Notes under the pieces: generated by a model
The model's database searches: none
The model's input: the letters and a program-made list of their open reading frames with translations, nothing else
Told to the model about the DNA's origin: nothing
Shown here: positions 1 to 12,300 of the stretch, piece after piece
Position numbering within the stretch: position 1 is the stretch's first letter
Layout of the letters: each line of letters begins with the position of its first letter
Source: Entonaema liquescens
Lineage: Eukaryota > Ascomycota > Sordariomycetes > Xylariales > Xylariaceae
DNA: 64,000 bases
Direction of reading: 5' to 3'
NCBI GenBank assembly: GCA_902805475.1
Contig: CADCSX010000006.1
Location: 1,798,001-1,862,000 of the forward strand
Translations under genes and position numbers: made by a program

Positions 1-229
1 CTTACGTACCTTATCGAAAAAGAAAGCGTCTGCCTGGAGAAGACGACAAGCCTCATTTCATTTTCGCCCTTCACCTTCGAACAAAAACTATAACATCCAC
101 AAGCTCGACTTCTCGCGCGTGTTCTCGATTCCCAAGCATAAAGTTGAGGTTCTGCAACATCGACTTTCACCAACGCAACCCAAAATTATCTATCTGCGTA
201 TAGCTTACCAAGTACCCCCAATCGCAAAG
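1..229. other. 5' flank of first gene
   Basis: No coding region is visible. The stretch is pyrimidine-rich just before the ATG at 230 and probably holds promoter and 5' untranslated leader of the COPI-associated protein gene. Confidence 0.4.
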
Positions 230-761
230 ATGGACTTCTCCGACTCATTGTACGTACCTACATAATACGCCCAAGGAAAACATATGTATGTATGTATGTA
301 TAGACGGATGCGCTAACACGAACTCTCTTCCCCTTTTAGTCGAATCGTCAACCTCGCGGTTGGCGTGATCATGGTGCTAGGCGGAATATCGCAATTTTTC
401 GATCTCGGCTTGTACGTCCCCTTCCCTCTCCCCTCCCCCAATTCTAACCTTCCAAAATAGCCAATCCATTATAATCGGCGCCTACGTCCTAATCTTCGGT
501 CTGGGCGTCGCCCTTCTCGAGTTCCAGATCCCGCCCCAAGTCTCGCGCTACGCCTCCTTCATGTTCTCCTTCATCGGCCGTGGTATCTTCTACGTCTTCG
601 TCGGCTCCATCCTGCTCAACAACGGCGTCCTGCGCATCATCGCCGGCTCCATTGTCGGTATAGTCGGTCTCGCCTATATTGCTCTTGAGTTCGTTCCCTC
701 CGTCGAGCCCCCCGCCAACATGCGCGAGGCCGACGCCGGCTGGGGCGCCGAGCAGGTATAA
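230..761 (+). CDS. COPI-associated Golgi membrane protein (Tvp15-like)
   Basis: Three coding exons (230..249, 340..411, 461..761) give 130 residues; both introns begin GTACGT and end TAG, and the joined frame is open. The protein starts MDFSDSFRIVNLAVGV and is mostly hydrophobic, with about four membrane segments (roughly residues 10-30, 33-52, 62-82, 85-102) and a short polar, acidic C-terminus. Length and the short-loop tetraspan pattern match the COPI-associated family (PF08507; yeast Tvp15), small proteins of late Golgi vesicles. Localisation and role are inferred from the family. The third exon is clearly more GC-rich than its flanks, as is usual for well-used codons in these fungi. Upstream is only a short leader; sreA lies convergently downstream. 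The ATG at 230 is chosen because it is the only one that splices into the conserved frame. Confidence 0.85.
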
Positions 762-1578
762 TAGTTCAAGACGCAAGACGGCCTTCGAATCGAAAATCAT
801 ATCCTATGGATTGGGTGGAGAAGGGGTGAATGGGGCACCGTTTGGTCGTTGGGTGGTTATCCTACCAAATTTCTTGGTGAGGGCTAACTGAGTGAGTTTC
901 GAAGGAGGTTTCCATTGGAATGAAAATACTCAAAGAGTTAATGCATTCGGCAAGGGGGGACTGGTGGTGATAGCTTATACGTACGAATAACGCTGGGAAA
1001 TGGAATGAGCTTTGTCATGTATAACTAAGTAATGCTTTACGCAAGGCTGGATATTCAGGCAGGAGATGACTGGCGAGAAAGAGATATGTAGACACGTTAA
1101 AATATTATTCTTATGGGTCGCGGAATTCCTTGTATTGGTGAAATATTGCGAAATTCAACGATTAACGCCTTGATCCTCTTGTATTAGTTACTTTGGTTGA
1201 AAGTTATTCCCTTCCCCATATCATCCTTTCCATACCTTCCCCCCTATAATTCGTCGCTCGGGATGCCATTAAAATCAGCCAGACTACTCGTTCAATGGGA
1301 ATATTATAACTATGCCCCGCAATTCAGAATATCATGCCTCTTAATCCTCGCATGTATTTTGCGGTTTCACGATACGCCAAGCACATATGCTATGCTACCG
1401 AAAAAAACAAAGGTTGCCGGTGAAGGAACTCGATCCCATGACGCCCCCGTAGTGTTTGACTCTCCCTTTTGTGTTTTCGCTTTGCTCCCTTAGACCAACT
1501 CCGATAGGCTCCCAGTCGTAATTTCGGTCATCAAAATAAAACAAAATCAATGCAAATTCAATCAATAAAGAATCCCCC
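762..1578. other. convergent intergenic region
   Basis: About 0.8 kb between two convergent genes. It should hold both 3' untranslated regions. A weak tRNA-like stretch on the minus strand (about 1401-1510) is discussed under rejected items. No supported coding frame. Confidence 0.5.
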
Positions 1579-3368
1579 TTACTTTTGCAACGCAGCCATC
1601 TCGCGTTCTTTGGCCGCGAGCATCTGGCGTATCCGTTCGGCTTCTTGTTGAAGTGCCGCTAGTCGATCGGCCTTTGATTTCTCATCCTCAGCCGTGCTCT
1701 CTCTGGATTGGATAGCGGGTAATATATTCGACATCATCCTCGGTGGGCTGGGGCTTGGTGCTGATAATATTGTAGTAGCTGGGGATCGAAGACGTAAAGC
1801 CTCAGCCACGCTGTCGGCCGCGCAAAAATTAGGATTCGACTCTAACGCCGGGTTAAGAAGGGACTTGATCGAGGATAACCTCTTGGAGTTATCATATCCG
1901 GGTTCGCTTGGCGCATACTCCGAATCGGTCCCTGAAAAGGAGCGTTTCCTCGACGGCGAGAGGAATGACGCGGGAGATAGGGACGACTGGCGGTCACTTA
2001 ATGCTGTAAGTGATTTCAACGGGGCTAAACGATTGTCGTCGGTAAGGGAATCCCGAATGTCGATATTATGGGGTGCGTTAGTAGTGTGATACGCTATGAG
2101 ATCGGTCGAGGATATCGGAGCCGACGCGGGACCAGATCGGGTCGGATCAGGGAGTAATGTGAGTGGATGTTCGGTCTTTCGGCGTAACCCGAGATTAACA
2201 GATCCATCCTCGTTTATGCTGCCACGTTCCATTTCGACTTCGGTATACTGGCTCTGCTGTTCGATAGAATCGATCGTCATTGCATCCTCCGACCCGCTGT
2301 CCATTTGATTTGCGGGTATTACACGCTTTCTCCTTTTAATAACAGATTTCTTCATAGTAACAGGCCGGTGGACTCCGTGGAGTTTGTGATATAAACCTGC
2401 TGCAATTAGCTAACCTCCCACCATATAAGTGTCAAAGTATACACGTACCGCAGGCGTTACATATAGTATGACCAGATTCATCACGACGCCACAACGGGGT
2501 TATGGTAGTACCACAATTTTGACAGGCTATTACCACGGTCGTATTCTGAGCCGCGGCTTGCTGTGCGTTCATGTCTATCGGGGTCGGCCCATCGTCTAGA
2601 GAGGGTCCGCTTCCACTGCCGGATGCCCGATTTTGGTTCTGGAGTTGAGCACTCTTCGCTACCCGGTTGTTATACGCCGGGCAGCCACTGCATCCCTCTG
2701 CGCCGCCGGTACCATTGCATCGCCCCCCACCCGGACATGATCCATTGGGCATTTGATCCGCGGCGACATACGTAGCCCCCGGAATATTTGCGGGGTTGCC
2801 TTGAGAACACGAGCTAGAAGAAGCCTTCTCGGGTGTCCTTTTCGGAGCAGTAGATATCGTCGATGGCGGCCGTTTTAAATTCGTTGGGCGCGACGAATTG
2901 CGCGCCTTCAGATAAAGTCCGCATGCATTACAGATCGTAGCACCCTGGGGTGAACGCCTCCATAATGGCGTTCTTGTAGTACCACAATTACTAGAACAGA
3001 GTCAAAACCGACAGCACATCTTTGAGTTACTAGTCGACTTACCTGCACACCTGGCCACTCTGGTTAGATGTGGAATTTGATTTTGTCGTTGCCCAGTTCT
3101 CTTGATGCACGGGGTCGAATGGAGAAGGACTTTTTGAGTTGACTCGCTCGGATCCTTGTATCGACGGACTGGGTGCCTCCGAAAAGTCACTTTGACTTTG
3201 AGCCGCAGGGCTCCTCGACCCAACAGAGGAGGCATTTCGAATAGACATGGTTTCGGACGGCTGAGTGCTTTCTCTAGAGATGATGGGACGAGTAGGGAGC
3301 GCCGTCCTCGTAGAGTTGGGTTCTGACCTGGCCAGTTTTGCGTATGAGTAAGGTGACACTTCCATCAT
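1579..3368 (-). CDS. sreA: GATA-type siderophore/iron regulator SreA
   Basis: Exons complement(1579..2396, 2449..2990, 3043..3368) give 561 residues. Two GATA fingers are visible: C108-x2-C111-x17-C129-x2-C132 and C265-x2-C268-x17-C286-x2-C289, both with the TPLWRR core. Between them is the Cys-rich region C194-x5-C200-x8-C209-x2-C212, the hallmark that separates SreA/SRE/Urbs1/Sfu1 regulators from other GATA factors. Finger 2 runs into a basic stretch (KKSVIKRRKR), and the last 35 residues form a short coiled coil. In the family the protein represses siderophore synthesis and iron uptake when iron is plentiful. Both introns interrupt fingers and close perfectly in frame. The N-terminus is the weak point: the frame stays open upstream to about 3629 without an ATG, so a further 5' exon is possible. 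The methionine at 3368 gives a length normal for the family. Confidence 0.93.
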
Positions 3369-6300
3369 AATATCCGTCGTTAAATCCTTTGGAGATTCGT
3401 CTGACTGTGATAGTTGCGGTGATCGTCGCTTGGACTTCTTCCTTTGTTCTATGATAACATGGGACTCCAGGCTCGAACAAATAAAAAGAGGAGACACTTC
3501 AGAGGGGCGGTTGACGGGATACAGACGGTCGATACGAGAACCGTTACTCTTCAAAAGTATCAACGGTTTAATGAGGACTGCTATAGACCAACTAACAACG
3601 TCTGACCAATAAACCGTCACAAGTGCCACTATGTCGTGACGGCTCGTGTTATTTGTTAGCTCGAACAGTGGCGATCAGCAGTCAGTGACAAGATCTCTGG
3701 TGCTCCAAACTGGGCTGCATCTGCATGGAGATGTAAGTGAAGGGAGATGTGTCGATAAGTTCGACTGCAATTGACTGCGAAGTTAGGTGGGTAGAGACGG
3801 GACTAGGAGGGGCCTCGGATGCAAGGGGCAATGTTCCTAGAGGCTCGTGGGGATTTCTAGTAGGTCTGGATCAGACAGGTGAGTGCGTTTAGGCGCTGTA
3901 GGGGTGGAGAGATCAAGGTTCGACCTGAGGATATGGTCTCGTCCTTTTTGTTCTTCTTTTGCTTATGGAATAGGGCACACCTAGATCACGAGGACGAGGC
4001 CCGTATAGGCAAGGCAGCCTGGCAGCGCAGACGCAGATGTGTGTTAGGTAGTAGGTATGTGTTTGGTTTTGGCTTGGCTTTTGGTTTGTATGTTAGGTGG
4101 TGTATGTTACGGAGTAACTGTAGGGCTTCTTCCTTGTAAACCGTAGTATCTGTATTGTACTGCGTATCCTGTACCCGCATGCGTCACCTTCGCTGTTAAG
4201 AAGTCGGGACTACCGCAGACAAGCAAGGCCCTACTACTCCGCCACGTCGGGTTTGGGACCCGTATACCGTATATCGTGTACCGTGGAGATAAGATCGGAG
4301 AAATCAGATGAAGAGGGTTTAAAGGAACTTGTATGTACGTATACAAGTACGACCAACAAACCAACGTTTGTGCTAGAGGCTCACCCTCAGTCCGAGATGA
4401 ATCTCGGAGATTCGAGGAAAGATAATCTGATCTAACGAGGCGGTGGATGGGATTGGGAATGCCAATGCCAATGCCACATGGAAGGGGTCTAAAGGTTCTA
4501 AGACCTAAAGGGGGAAAAAAGAGGAACTTGTGCAGTCAGCAGTTAGCAAGCTTAGCACAACTTTAGCAGCCTAGGCAAGTGCCTTGTGCCTATCGCAATT
4601 GCCTACCTTATACAGTACCAAGCATGTACATGCACTTACCTGTTATACAGTAAGTAATACATTATATTATACCTAGTTAATGCGTCGAGTAGGGCTAGTA
4701 TATACTACTATGGACTAGCGTAGTGCTAACATGGGATCTGCCCTTTCTCAAAAAAGATAATGGATCCTCCAAGGTCCCGACCCTCGGCGTGCCGGCTGAA
4801 TGAGAATCGAGCAGATTATTATTAAAACCAGTCTTATTGGCTCAACTGTTGATTGAATTTGGTAATATGACAAGATAGACCTTGCTCAACAACTTCTTTT
4901 TGTAATGTTCACCTGACTATTGGCTGATGATGATGGCACATCGGAAGGCGGTCTGCCAATTCCTCTGCCAATTCAACATCGCATTAATCAATTTCCTGTA
5001 CCTCATGTACTCTGCGCGTACTTTATGTGAACACATCTGCATCTCAGGTGCATCACTGTCGTCCGATTAGGTGATATCTGTCATTCTGATATCAACAATC
5101 ATATCTCAGATTTGAGGTGGTTGGAAACCTACCTTAGTACCAGTTTCACAGCGCCGGTAATGAGTACTAGGTATGGTCTAGGTGCATCTTTTTTTTTTCT
5201 CTTGACTATCCTTTCGCCTCCAGCCTCCGGTGGTATCCAGTTCCTATTCCCGGCATCGCTTGCTTAACGAGCTGTGCATACCCGTTTAATGAATATCGTA
5301 AATGCCTAGGTTGTTAAGAGTCATATCACTTTACGTTACCTAACTCTATAGTTGTAGATGGTATGTCGCTTAGTTGCTTTGTTTCGAAAAGTGCAGGGGA
5401 GTGAGGAGATAGGCATAAGTACAAGGGAAACAACGGAGTACGGAACACCATCAGAAACGCTAAAAGTACATGATATGATGCATATGGACCTATGGTTCAC
5501 CTCTTACCCGTGCCAAGCTTTTTTATCTAACCTTGTCCCATCTCCCATCTCCTTGCATGCTGCAAGTCGCGGGCTTACCGTGGTACGTACCACCACTTAA
5601 GGTTTTTTAAAGGAGGGGGAACTCCGTAGATAAGATGCAGAGGTAGTTATTATCTCTTATCACTCTTTGATCAATCACCGAGTTTTATTTTATGCCTATT
5701 TGAATATTCGCTTATTTTCATTTCTGGCATCGGAATATCTCTTATAGTTTGTTGGGAATGGTTATAAAAAAAACTTTGACATTTTATACCCAAGTACCTT
5801 CATAGGTTTATAGAAATTTCTTCCGATCATCTATGTGGACCGATGGAAAGGTAAGTGTATTCTAGACGACACGCTTGGAAATACAACATCTTTGATTGGA
5901 TGTTAGGGACCTGGAAGCGTGCATGGCTGGAGCCGCTAAAGCAATGCTACTCTATGATAGATCATACTTACTCCGTACAGTACGCGAGAAATGATGTCAG
6001 TACCCGACAGGTTCCTTTATTTTGACGAAAACCTTTTTGAGTAGAGGGTTTTCTTCTTTGTGGCCTTGATCCGAGGTGCGAAGTGCTAGGCACTCGAGAG
6101 CGAGGGTTAGGTCAATACGAAAAATAAACTTGGTACGGAATATCTAATGGTTTTAGTTAGAAATATCATGGTTATCTATTTTGTTTACTTGATCTGATTT
6201 TCTAGCATCGTGTAGTTAATGGCTAATACACATGCCTTCTGCAAAGAAAAAAAAAAACTTCATAGCAATCTAAAATCTGAATAGGGGTATCGGGTATGAA

Positions 6301-6382
6301 AGGCTGTAATCTCGAAGAAACCTGCGGAGAAACCACCAAGCACCCTGAGCAATCAAACATCTGCAACTTCACACATCACCCC
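3369..6382. other. 3-kb intergenic region upstream of sreA
   Basis: Holds the sreA promoter and leader and the 3' flank of the dynein gene. I see only scattered short frames, A/T-rich runs, a small ATGCCA triplication near 4459 and T- or A-runs (for example near 5190 and 6246). No gene, RNA or mobile element is supported. Confidence 0.5.
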
Positions 6383-9300
6383 TTAAACCTCACCCATAAG
6401 CTGCTCTCCCTCGTCTAGTAGTTCCGTTACTTTCTTTAGGTTTTGTATTAGGCTCTTGCCAAGCCCAACAAGAAGGAGTTTCTCTGCGTTTGCGGGTAAT
6501 CCTAGATAAGTCGGCGGCTCGCGCTCGGGGAGTTTCTGGATCCATCCCATGAATTCTTCGAGTGAAGTACCAGAGGGCACTACGAGACTCGTCTCTTGTC
6601 CATCCTTCTCGGGCCCCTCAACTAATTTATGTCCAATATCAAAAGCGGACGGCGTAAGGGATTGATTGACTAATTCCGTCAGACGGTTAAAATCACCTTC
6701 ATCATCAATCTTGCCACCGTAAGTTTCACGGACTAGGTATCGGATCATATCCCAGGGTATGTTTTGTGGATTAATATTCGTACGGTTCTGTGCCACAGAC
6801 TCGATCCACGTATCGACAATAAAGGCTGAGCATTCATACTGTGGGAAAGTAAGGTTAGCTTTTATCAACCATATAAGTTACAATAATACTTACGTCGCTG
6901 TCATTGAACTCCCAGAAGCCTTTCCACCCCAGGTTTGGTGCGTATCGTAGACGCTCCTGTACCACAGCGTGTAAGAAGGAGAGAAGTAAGTAGAGCCTGC
7001 TGCGCTCCACAGGGCTCTTAGTAGCTCGGTTGGATAGAGAGGACATTGAATCCTTCATGTTGGCGCGAACACCGGCTGGCTGTTCGTACATGAGTACGCG
7101 AGATGCGCGTAATAAGTTGACGGGAATCTTTGGACTCGATTCCATTGACAGGAATAGTCTGAAATCAGAGTGAGGGTTAAGAGATTCCATACGCTTCTCA
7201 AGTGATTGTAACCAAGTAGGCGCAAGATGGACGTTCTTGATGAGAACCCAGGATCCGACCTGTGCTGCATTGGTGACTGCTTTGTCGGCACTGGCGAGAC
7301 TTTCGTTTGATCCCATGGCGATATTTGTGCACCTAACACGCGTTCGCTCAACCAAGTTGTCCACCTTGTAACTGGCGTCAAAGCCGGGAGTTGAGACCAA
7401 CGAGATGGGACGAGTTGGAGGTACTTGGCTGACGGTTTCTTTGAGATCGTCCACAATGTCAAGCAGCTCAGCTCCGAAAACCGAAGTCACGAACCGTTCT
7501 GCAGTCGGGACAAAGCGGTCGAGGCGGAAGAGCTTGACCAAAAGTAACGAAAGTAATCCTTGGTCAAATGGCTCCGCGTTTGCATCCCAGATTTGGGGGA
7601 TAAAGTTTTCTGCAAGCTCCTCTGATAGGAAAGCATCCCAGGCATTGTCCGGTACTTGGTCGAGCTTATCCTTCAATACACCAAGTCTCTTGGCACGGGT
7701 GAAGGTCTCATCCTTAGCATCGCTTTCAGTGGAGAGATCTTTGCCTTCGACACGGTCGTCGAGGATGATATCGATTAAGCTCTTGTCCATTTTGTAAGGT
7801 GAGGCTTGGGCGAGTAGCATGGCGAGAGTAATCCGATCCTTCTGGAGTAGACCTAGGGCAGTCCTCTTAAAAGTTGTTACAAATAAGTCCTTAATGATGA
7901 TATCTCGGCGTTTGTTGAAATCTCTTTCGCCTGCTAGGTTCTTATTACCGTGGAGGACAGAGTGGAAGATATCAAGGAAATATTGCAGAGAGAACTGATA
8001 GAAATGATTGAGGTAATGCAGTTGCTCAAGGACAGCAAACACGGCACTACATGAGCGAGCAATAATGCCGTACTGTAATGTGATCTCTTCAACTTCGGCC
8101 ATCACTCCTTCGGTATTACTCATCTTGGCCGCAATCTCGCCAGCTTCGGTCTTGAGAGTCTCAAGAGTTTCGATGACATGGTCGTCATCCAAAATGTTAC
8201 CACGGGATTCGTTAAGGGCTTGTAGGAGTCGTTTTTCAAGCTGTCGCAGATGTACTTTGAATTCGCCTTGGAGCTTGATGAGATTAGATCTCCTCTCATC
8301 AACGTCTGGCCTCTCAGATTTCAGAACATCATTAAGGGACTGAGTCTGGAGACTGCTCTGTGTGACCGTAAAGTTGACAAAGGTGGTTCGACTGCAAATA
8401 TCCGGTGGGAATGTCGCTGACGGATCTCTCGTGGATAGATAAATCTTAAACGCAGGAGAGAAGTCAATTTCCTGCTTGCCGAGTTGGATGAGCACACGAC
8501 CACCAGTCTTCTGGTATTCTTTGTTGAGAACGTGGTTGAGGATTGGGTCCAAATGTTCAGCATCTTGGATGAGAATTGGATTGCCGAATCTGAGAGAACT
8601 TTCGAGCTGCTTGGTGAAGGAGTCATCCAAGAAACTGGTCACAGTAAGACGACGATCCTTGCATTCGCGTTGAAGGAACTCGGTTGCCCTTCCTGAGGGG
8701 TCGATAATAAGTGGATAGCGATTGAAACGTTTGAGAATAATGGCGTTTTCTGTACATAGATCATCAACTGGCAACGTGTTCTCTTGCCAGCTGAGTCGCT
8801 CGTCCGCGGTTGACAAATATTCTGTGACGGGATTATGAGGTTTGAAGTTGATCCCGGAAAGGTGAAGCTGATGTAGCCAGTCTTCCATCATTGACTTTCG
8901 GAAGGTCTGGTCGTAGAGACCACTGTATGCTAAGAAAGCAGCAGCAACTAGGACATCTCCAACTAGGGTGCTGATTTGAGTCTCAAATGACTTGCTTCCA
9001 TCCTCCCAACGGGTACGTTCTGAAGAGAGACTGTCGAGAAGCCTTACGCTTCGGTCGACCTTGAATTGGACACGAGACATCTCAGCCTTGATAGCTTGAG
9101 TCTCGCTGATGAGGGCTGCGTATTCGGTCTTGTAAGTAGCAATACTCTGCTCCAAGGCGGCGATATTATTTTCAACAGCCTTTGCTTCAGCTTTTGTCTG
9201 GAGAGCTTGTTCCTCAAGCTGACCCACCTCGTCTCGCAAAGGACCAACTCGATCAAGGATTTCGGAATAGTTAACTTGGGCTTCAACCCATTGGACTAGA

Positions 9301-12300
9301 GGACCACAAGCCTTGCTAGCACGGTTGACTTTCTCATATGTGAAATCCGGTTGGGCTAAGAATTTAGTTCGCATAAGCGTCCGTAAAGACTTGGTCATTT
9401 GTTTCTCATTATCAAAGTTGACGATGCTCGCAATAAAATTGTCTTGACGAACAATAGCTTGGACGTTCTTCCACTCGGTATTCTTGTGGCCCAGCAATGC
9501 ACATACGGACTCCATTGCGAGTTTGACACCTTGAGGTGGAGAACCCATAGACCGGACTTCGGTCAAGTGCTGTCGTTTAATATTGCTGACACTGGCTCTC
9601 GCTTCTTCGACGGCGGGCTCAGCCCTTGCCAGGTCGTTCAACACTACCTCCCTGCGGGTTGCGACCTCTGCCTCTTGTTTTTCAAGAGCTGCTTGGATCT
9701 CTAGAGAAGTGTTCTTGCGCTGTTCGGCTTCCCGTTGATCCGCAACCATACGTTGTAGTTTCTCGTTGGCTTCGGCATCTTTTGCTTCAAGTTGGGTCTT
9801 TTTCTCGGCCAGACTAGCCCTCAGGTCCCGGACTTTCTCGACCGTGTCTCTCAGTTTGTCGAGACCAACGTTCAGGTGACGTTGTTGTTCTTCCAGGTCT
9901 TCTCGCTTTTCATTATACAGCTTTACATATTGAGCAACAAAGTCGAGGAAGTGGCGTGGGGTAAGGAATGTGACCTTGCCCTGTTGCTTCTGAAGCTTCG
10001 CATTGAACTGCTGAAGAGAATAATGGATGTAGACCATAGAGTTCACGATTGTTTCTCTATGAGAAGGAGGTAAGTTGAGGCCGCGATAGGCAACAGGAAT
10101 TGAATCAGGGGCTAGGAAGTTAGGTTTGTCCAAGTCAATAGAATGTGTCAACTCGTTTGCAACTTGGAAGAGCGCCTGGTCAGACCAATCGCCGAACCAA
10201 TTCAGTACACAACGATTGAATAAAGCCGGACTGGTAGCAGCCTTTGAGGATAGGCCGTCTTCAGGGGGGTTCATAGTAAAAACGACGTGCAAGTTCTTAA
10301 CGATCTGCTGCGTGAACCATTTATAGAGCTCTTCTTGCGAATCCAGTAGTAGACCCTGCCGTTGTGCGCCTTCTTTGCAGGCAGTCATTAGAGAGGCGAA
10401 GTCGTCTCCTTCAAAGAGACCGGGAACTTCAGCGTTGGCGAGTAGAGTGTTCATGCGTTCTAGGAAACCCGAGTCAAGAACATTGGACTCATCCATGATA
10501 AAGCACATCTTTTCGCCCTTGCAACCGCAACGGCGCAGAACCTCTCGCAGATCTTCATCAAAGTCCTCGGCAGAATACTTGCCATGGACCTTGATCTGGA
10601 AGACTTTCAGACCATTCATCCACGCAACAAATCTCGAAAGTGTGGTCTTTCCACTTCCACTAACACCGATTAAGATTAAGTGACCTTGGGGTTGTCTGAA
10701 GACACGATCGATACGAAGGACGTGCTCAAGTACATCGTTGAATAAGATAAGCGGAACATCCACCTCTTCTTCACAGAATGTCTTCAGACGGGCCTTGACG
10801 AAGTCTCGTAATTGTTCTCGGTCAACAGGGACATAATTCTTCGAAAGCCAGTTAGAGAACAGAATTGGCCCACCCAAAGCTTTCTGCTCATCGATTGTGG
10901 GGAAGAACTCTAGTGCAATTCGTCGCACGGCTTCATCGGTCCATTGTCTCTCCTCTTCGGCGACCAAACGGTCCTGGAAAAGTCGCAAAGCCTCATGCGC
11001 CCAGATGCGGATCAACCCTTCGATAGACAGGGTTTCTAATGGACGAATGGCTTCGTATACACCACGTACCCATCTCGTCAACTCACGAGGACTGTAAACG
11101 TAATGGGGTTGAATTTTAGGTGTGAATCGTTGCTGCGACTCCAAGTAGAACCGAACCATCGATTGAGTAAGCGGCTCGGAGTATCCACGAAGCGCCGGAA
11201 TGATCTTGAGGATAGCAGAGTTGAAGGTACCATAGATCTGAAGCAGAGACAACTCGCCTGGGTAATCCACCATAATAAGCGGTGCATGTCGAAGGAATCT
11301 GGCTCCCATGGGCGTACGGCCAGCATCGGTTGGAGGATTGCAAGCCCCAACGAACTGTATGCGATCAAGTGTTACCCAAGACTTGTCTGACGTTCGCCAG
11401 AAACCGTTATGCTCTACTAACTGGCGAAGGAACGAAATTGCCCGTTGGGTTCCGTATTTATCTGGTGCTGGTAAGTTGATCTCATCGCAGAAGATTACGA
11501 GCCATCGCCCAATTTGAGTCGGCGACAACATCACGCCGTTCAATGTCTTCTTGTATTCGCAATACTGCTCAAAAGTTTTTATGAGGAGATCAGGTGTAGT
11601 TGCACTAGAGAAATTCAGACCAACAACTTCCATGTTGGGCAGTTTTCGAAGGGCGCTGAACAGAGTCATTGTTTTACCAGAACCAGGAGGACCACAGAGC
11701 AAAAGGGGCTTGTGCTCTGCGAGCCAAGAGTAAAGCACGTCTTCGTGGCGAACAGTATCCAATGTGGGAATGACGACATCCGTCTGTGTGATAGAGTGCG
11801 TGTTAACCTCGATCGTGGGAACTTCGTTTTGCCATGGCGTCCACTCGGCTCCGGGAAGAGTAACATCGAAGTCAATAAGGGAACTTGTGCCATCAAGAGG
11901 TGGTGATCCAAAGCTGGCGAGGGCTCCGACGTTGTCTCCGAAGGCCTTTCTATCATTGAGTGGGCAATCACCTGTTAATGCCCACACTAGAGCAAGCAAT
12001 AGCTTCTTCGAAACATATGCTTCGATCTGCTCCGGATCTAAGGGGAAATCGACATGCGCTGCGTTGTATTCGATCATGTCTCGGACAGACTTGTTTAGCA
12101 AAGAGAAAAGAGTTGTAAGGACACGAGCGATAGTAAACTCCATAATGTGGTTGTAAGTTTCTGCCTGCTTAAGGGCGTCGAGGATGAAGTTGTCCGTGGT
12201 TAGATGGGCATGTAACAGATCTGCAACTTGACCTTGGATTTGAAGGGTCTTCGCAGGACTCTGGCCGGCTGCGGCAGCATCCTCGTCCAAATCTTCAAAG

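Noticed and set aside
1197..1493. 98-codon plus-strand frame
   Set aside because: No domain, low-complexity composition, and it lies in the convergent 3' region between two supported genes.
1401..1510. tRNA-like stretch on the minus strand with A-box-like GTTGGTCTAAGG, B-box-like GGATCGAGTTCC and a T-run after it
   Set aside because: The acceptor and D stems do not pair and no normal anticodon loop forms. At best a decayed tRNA relic; a covariance search would decide.
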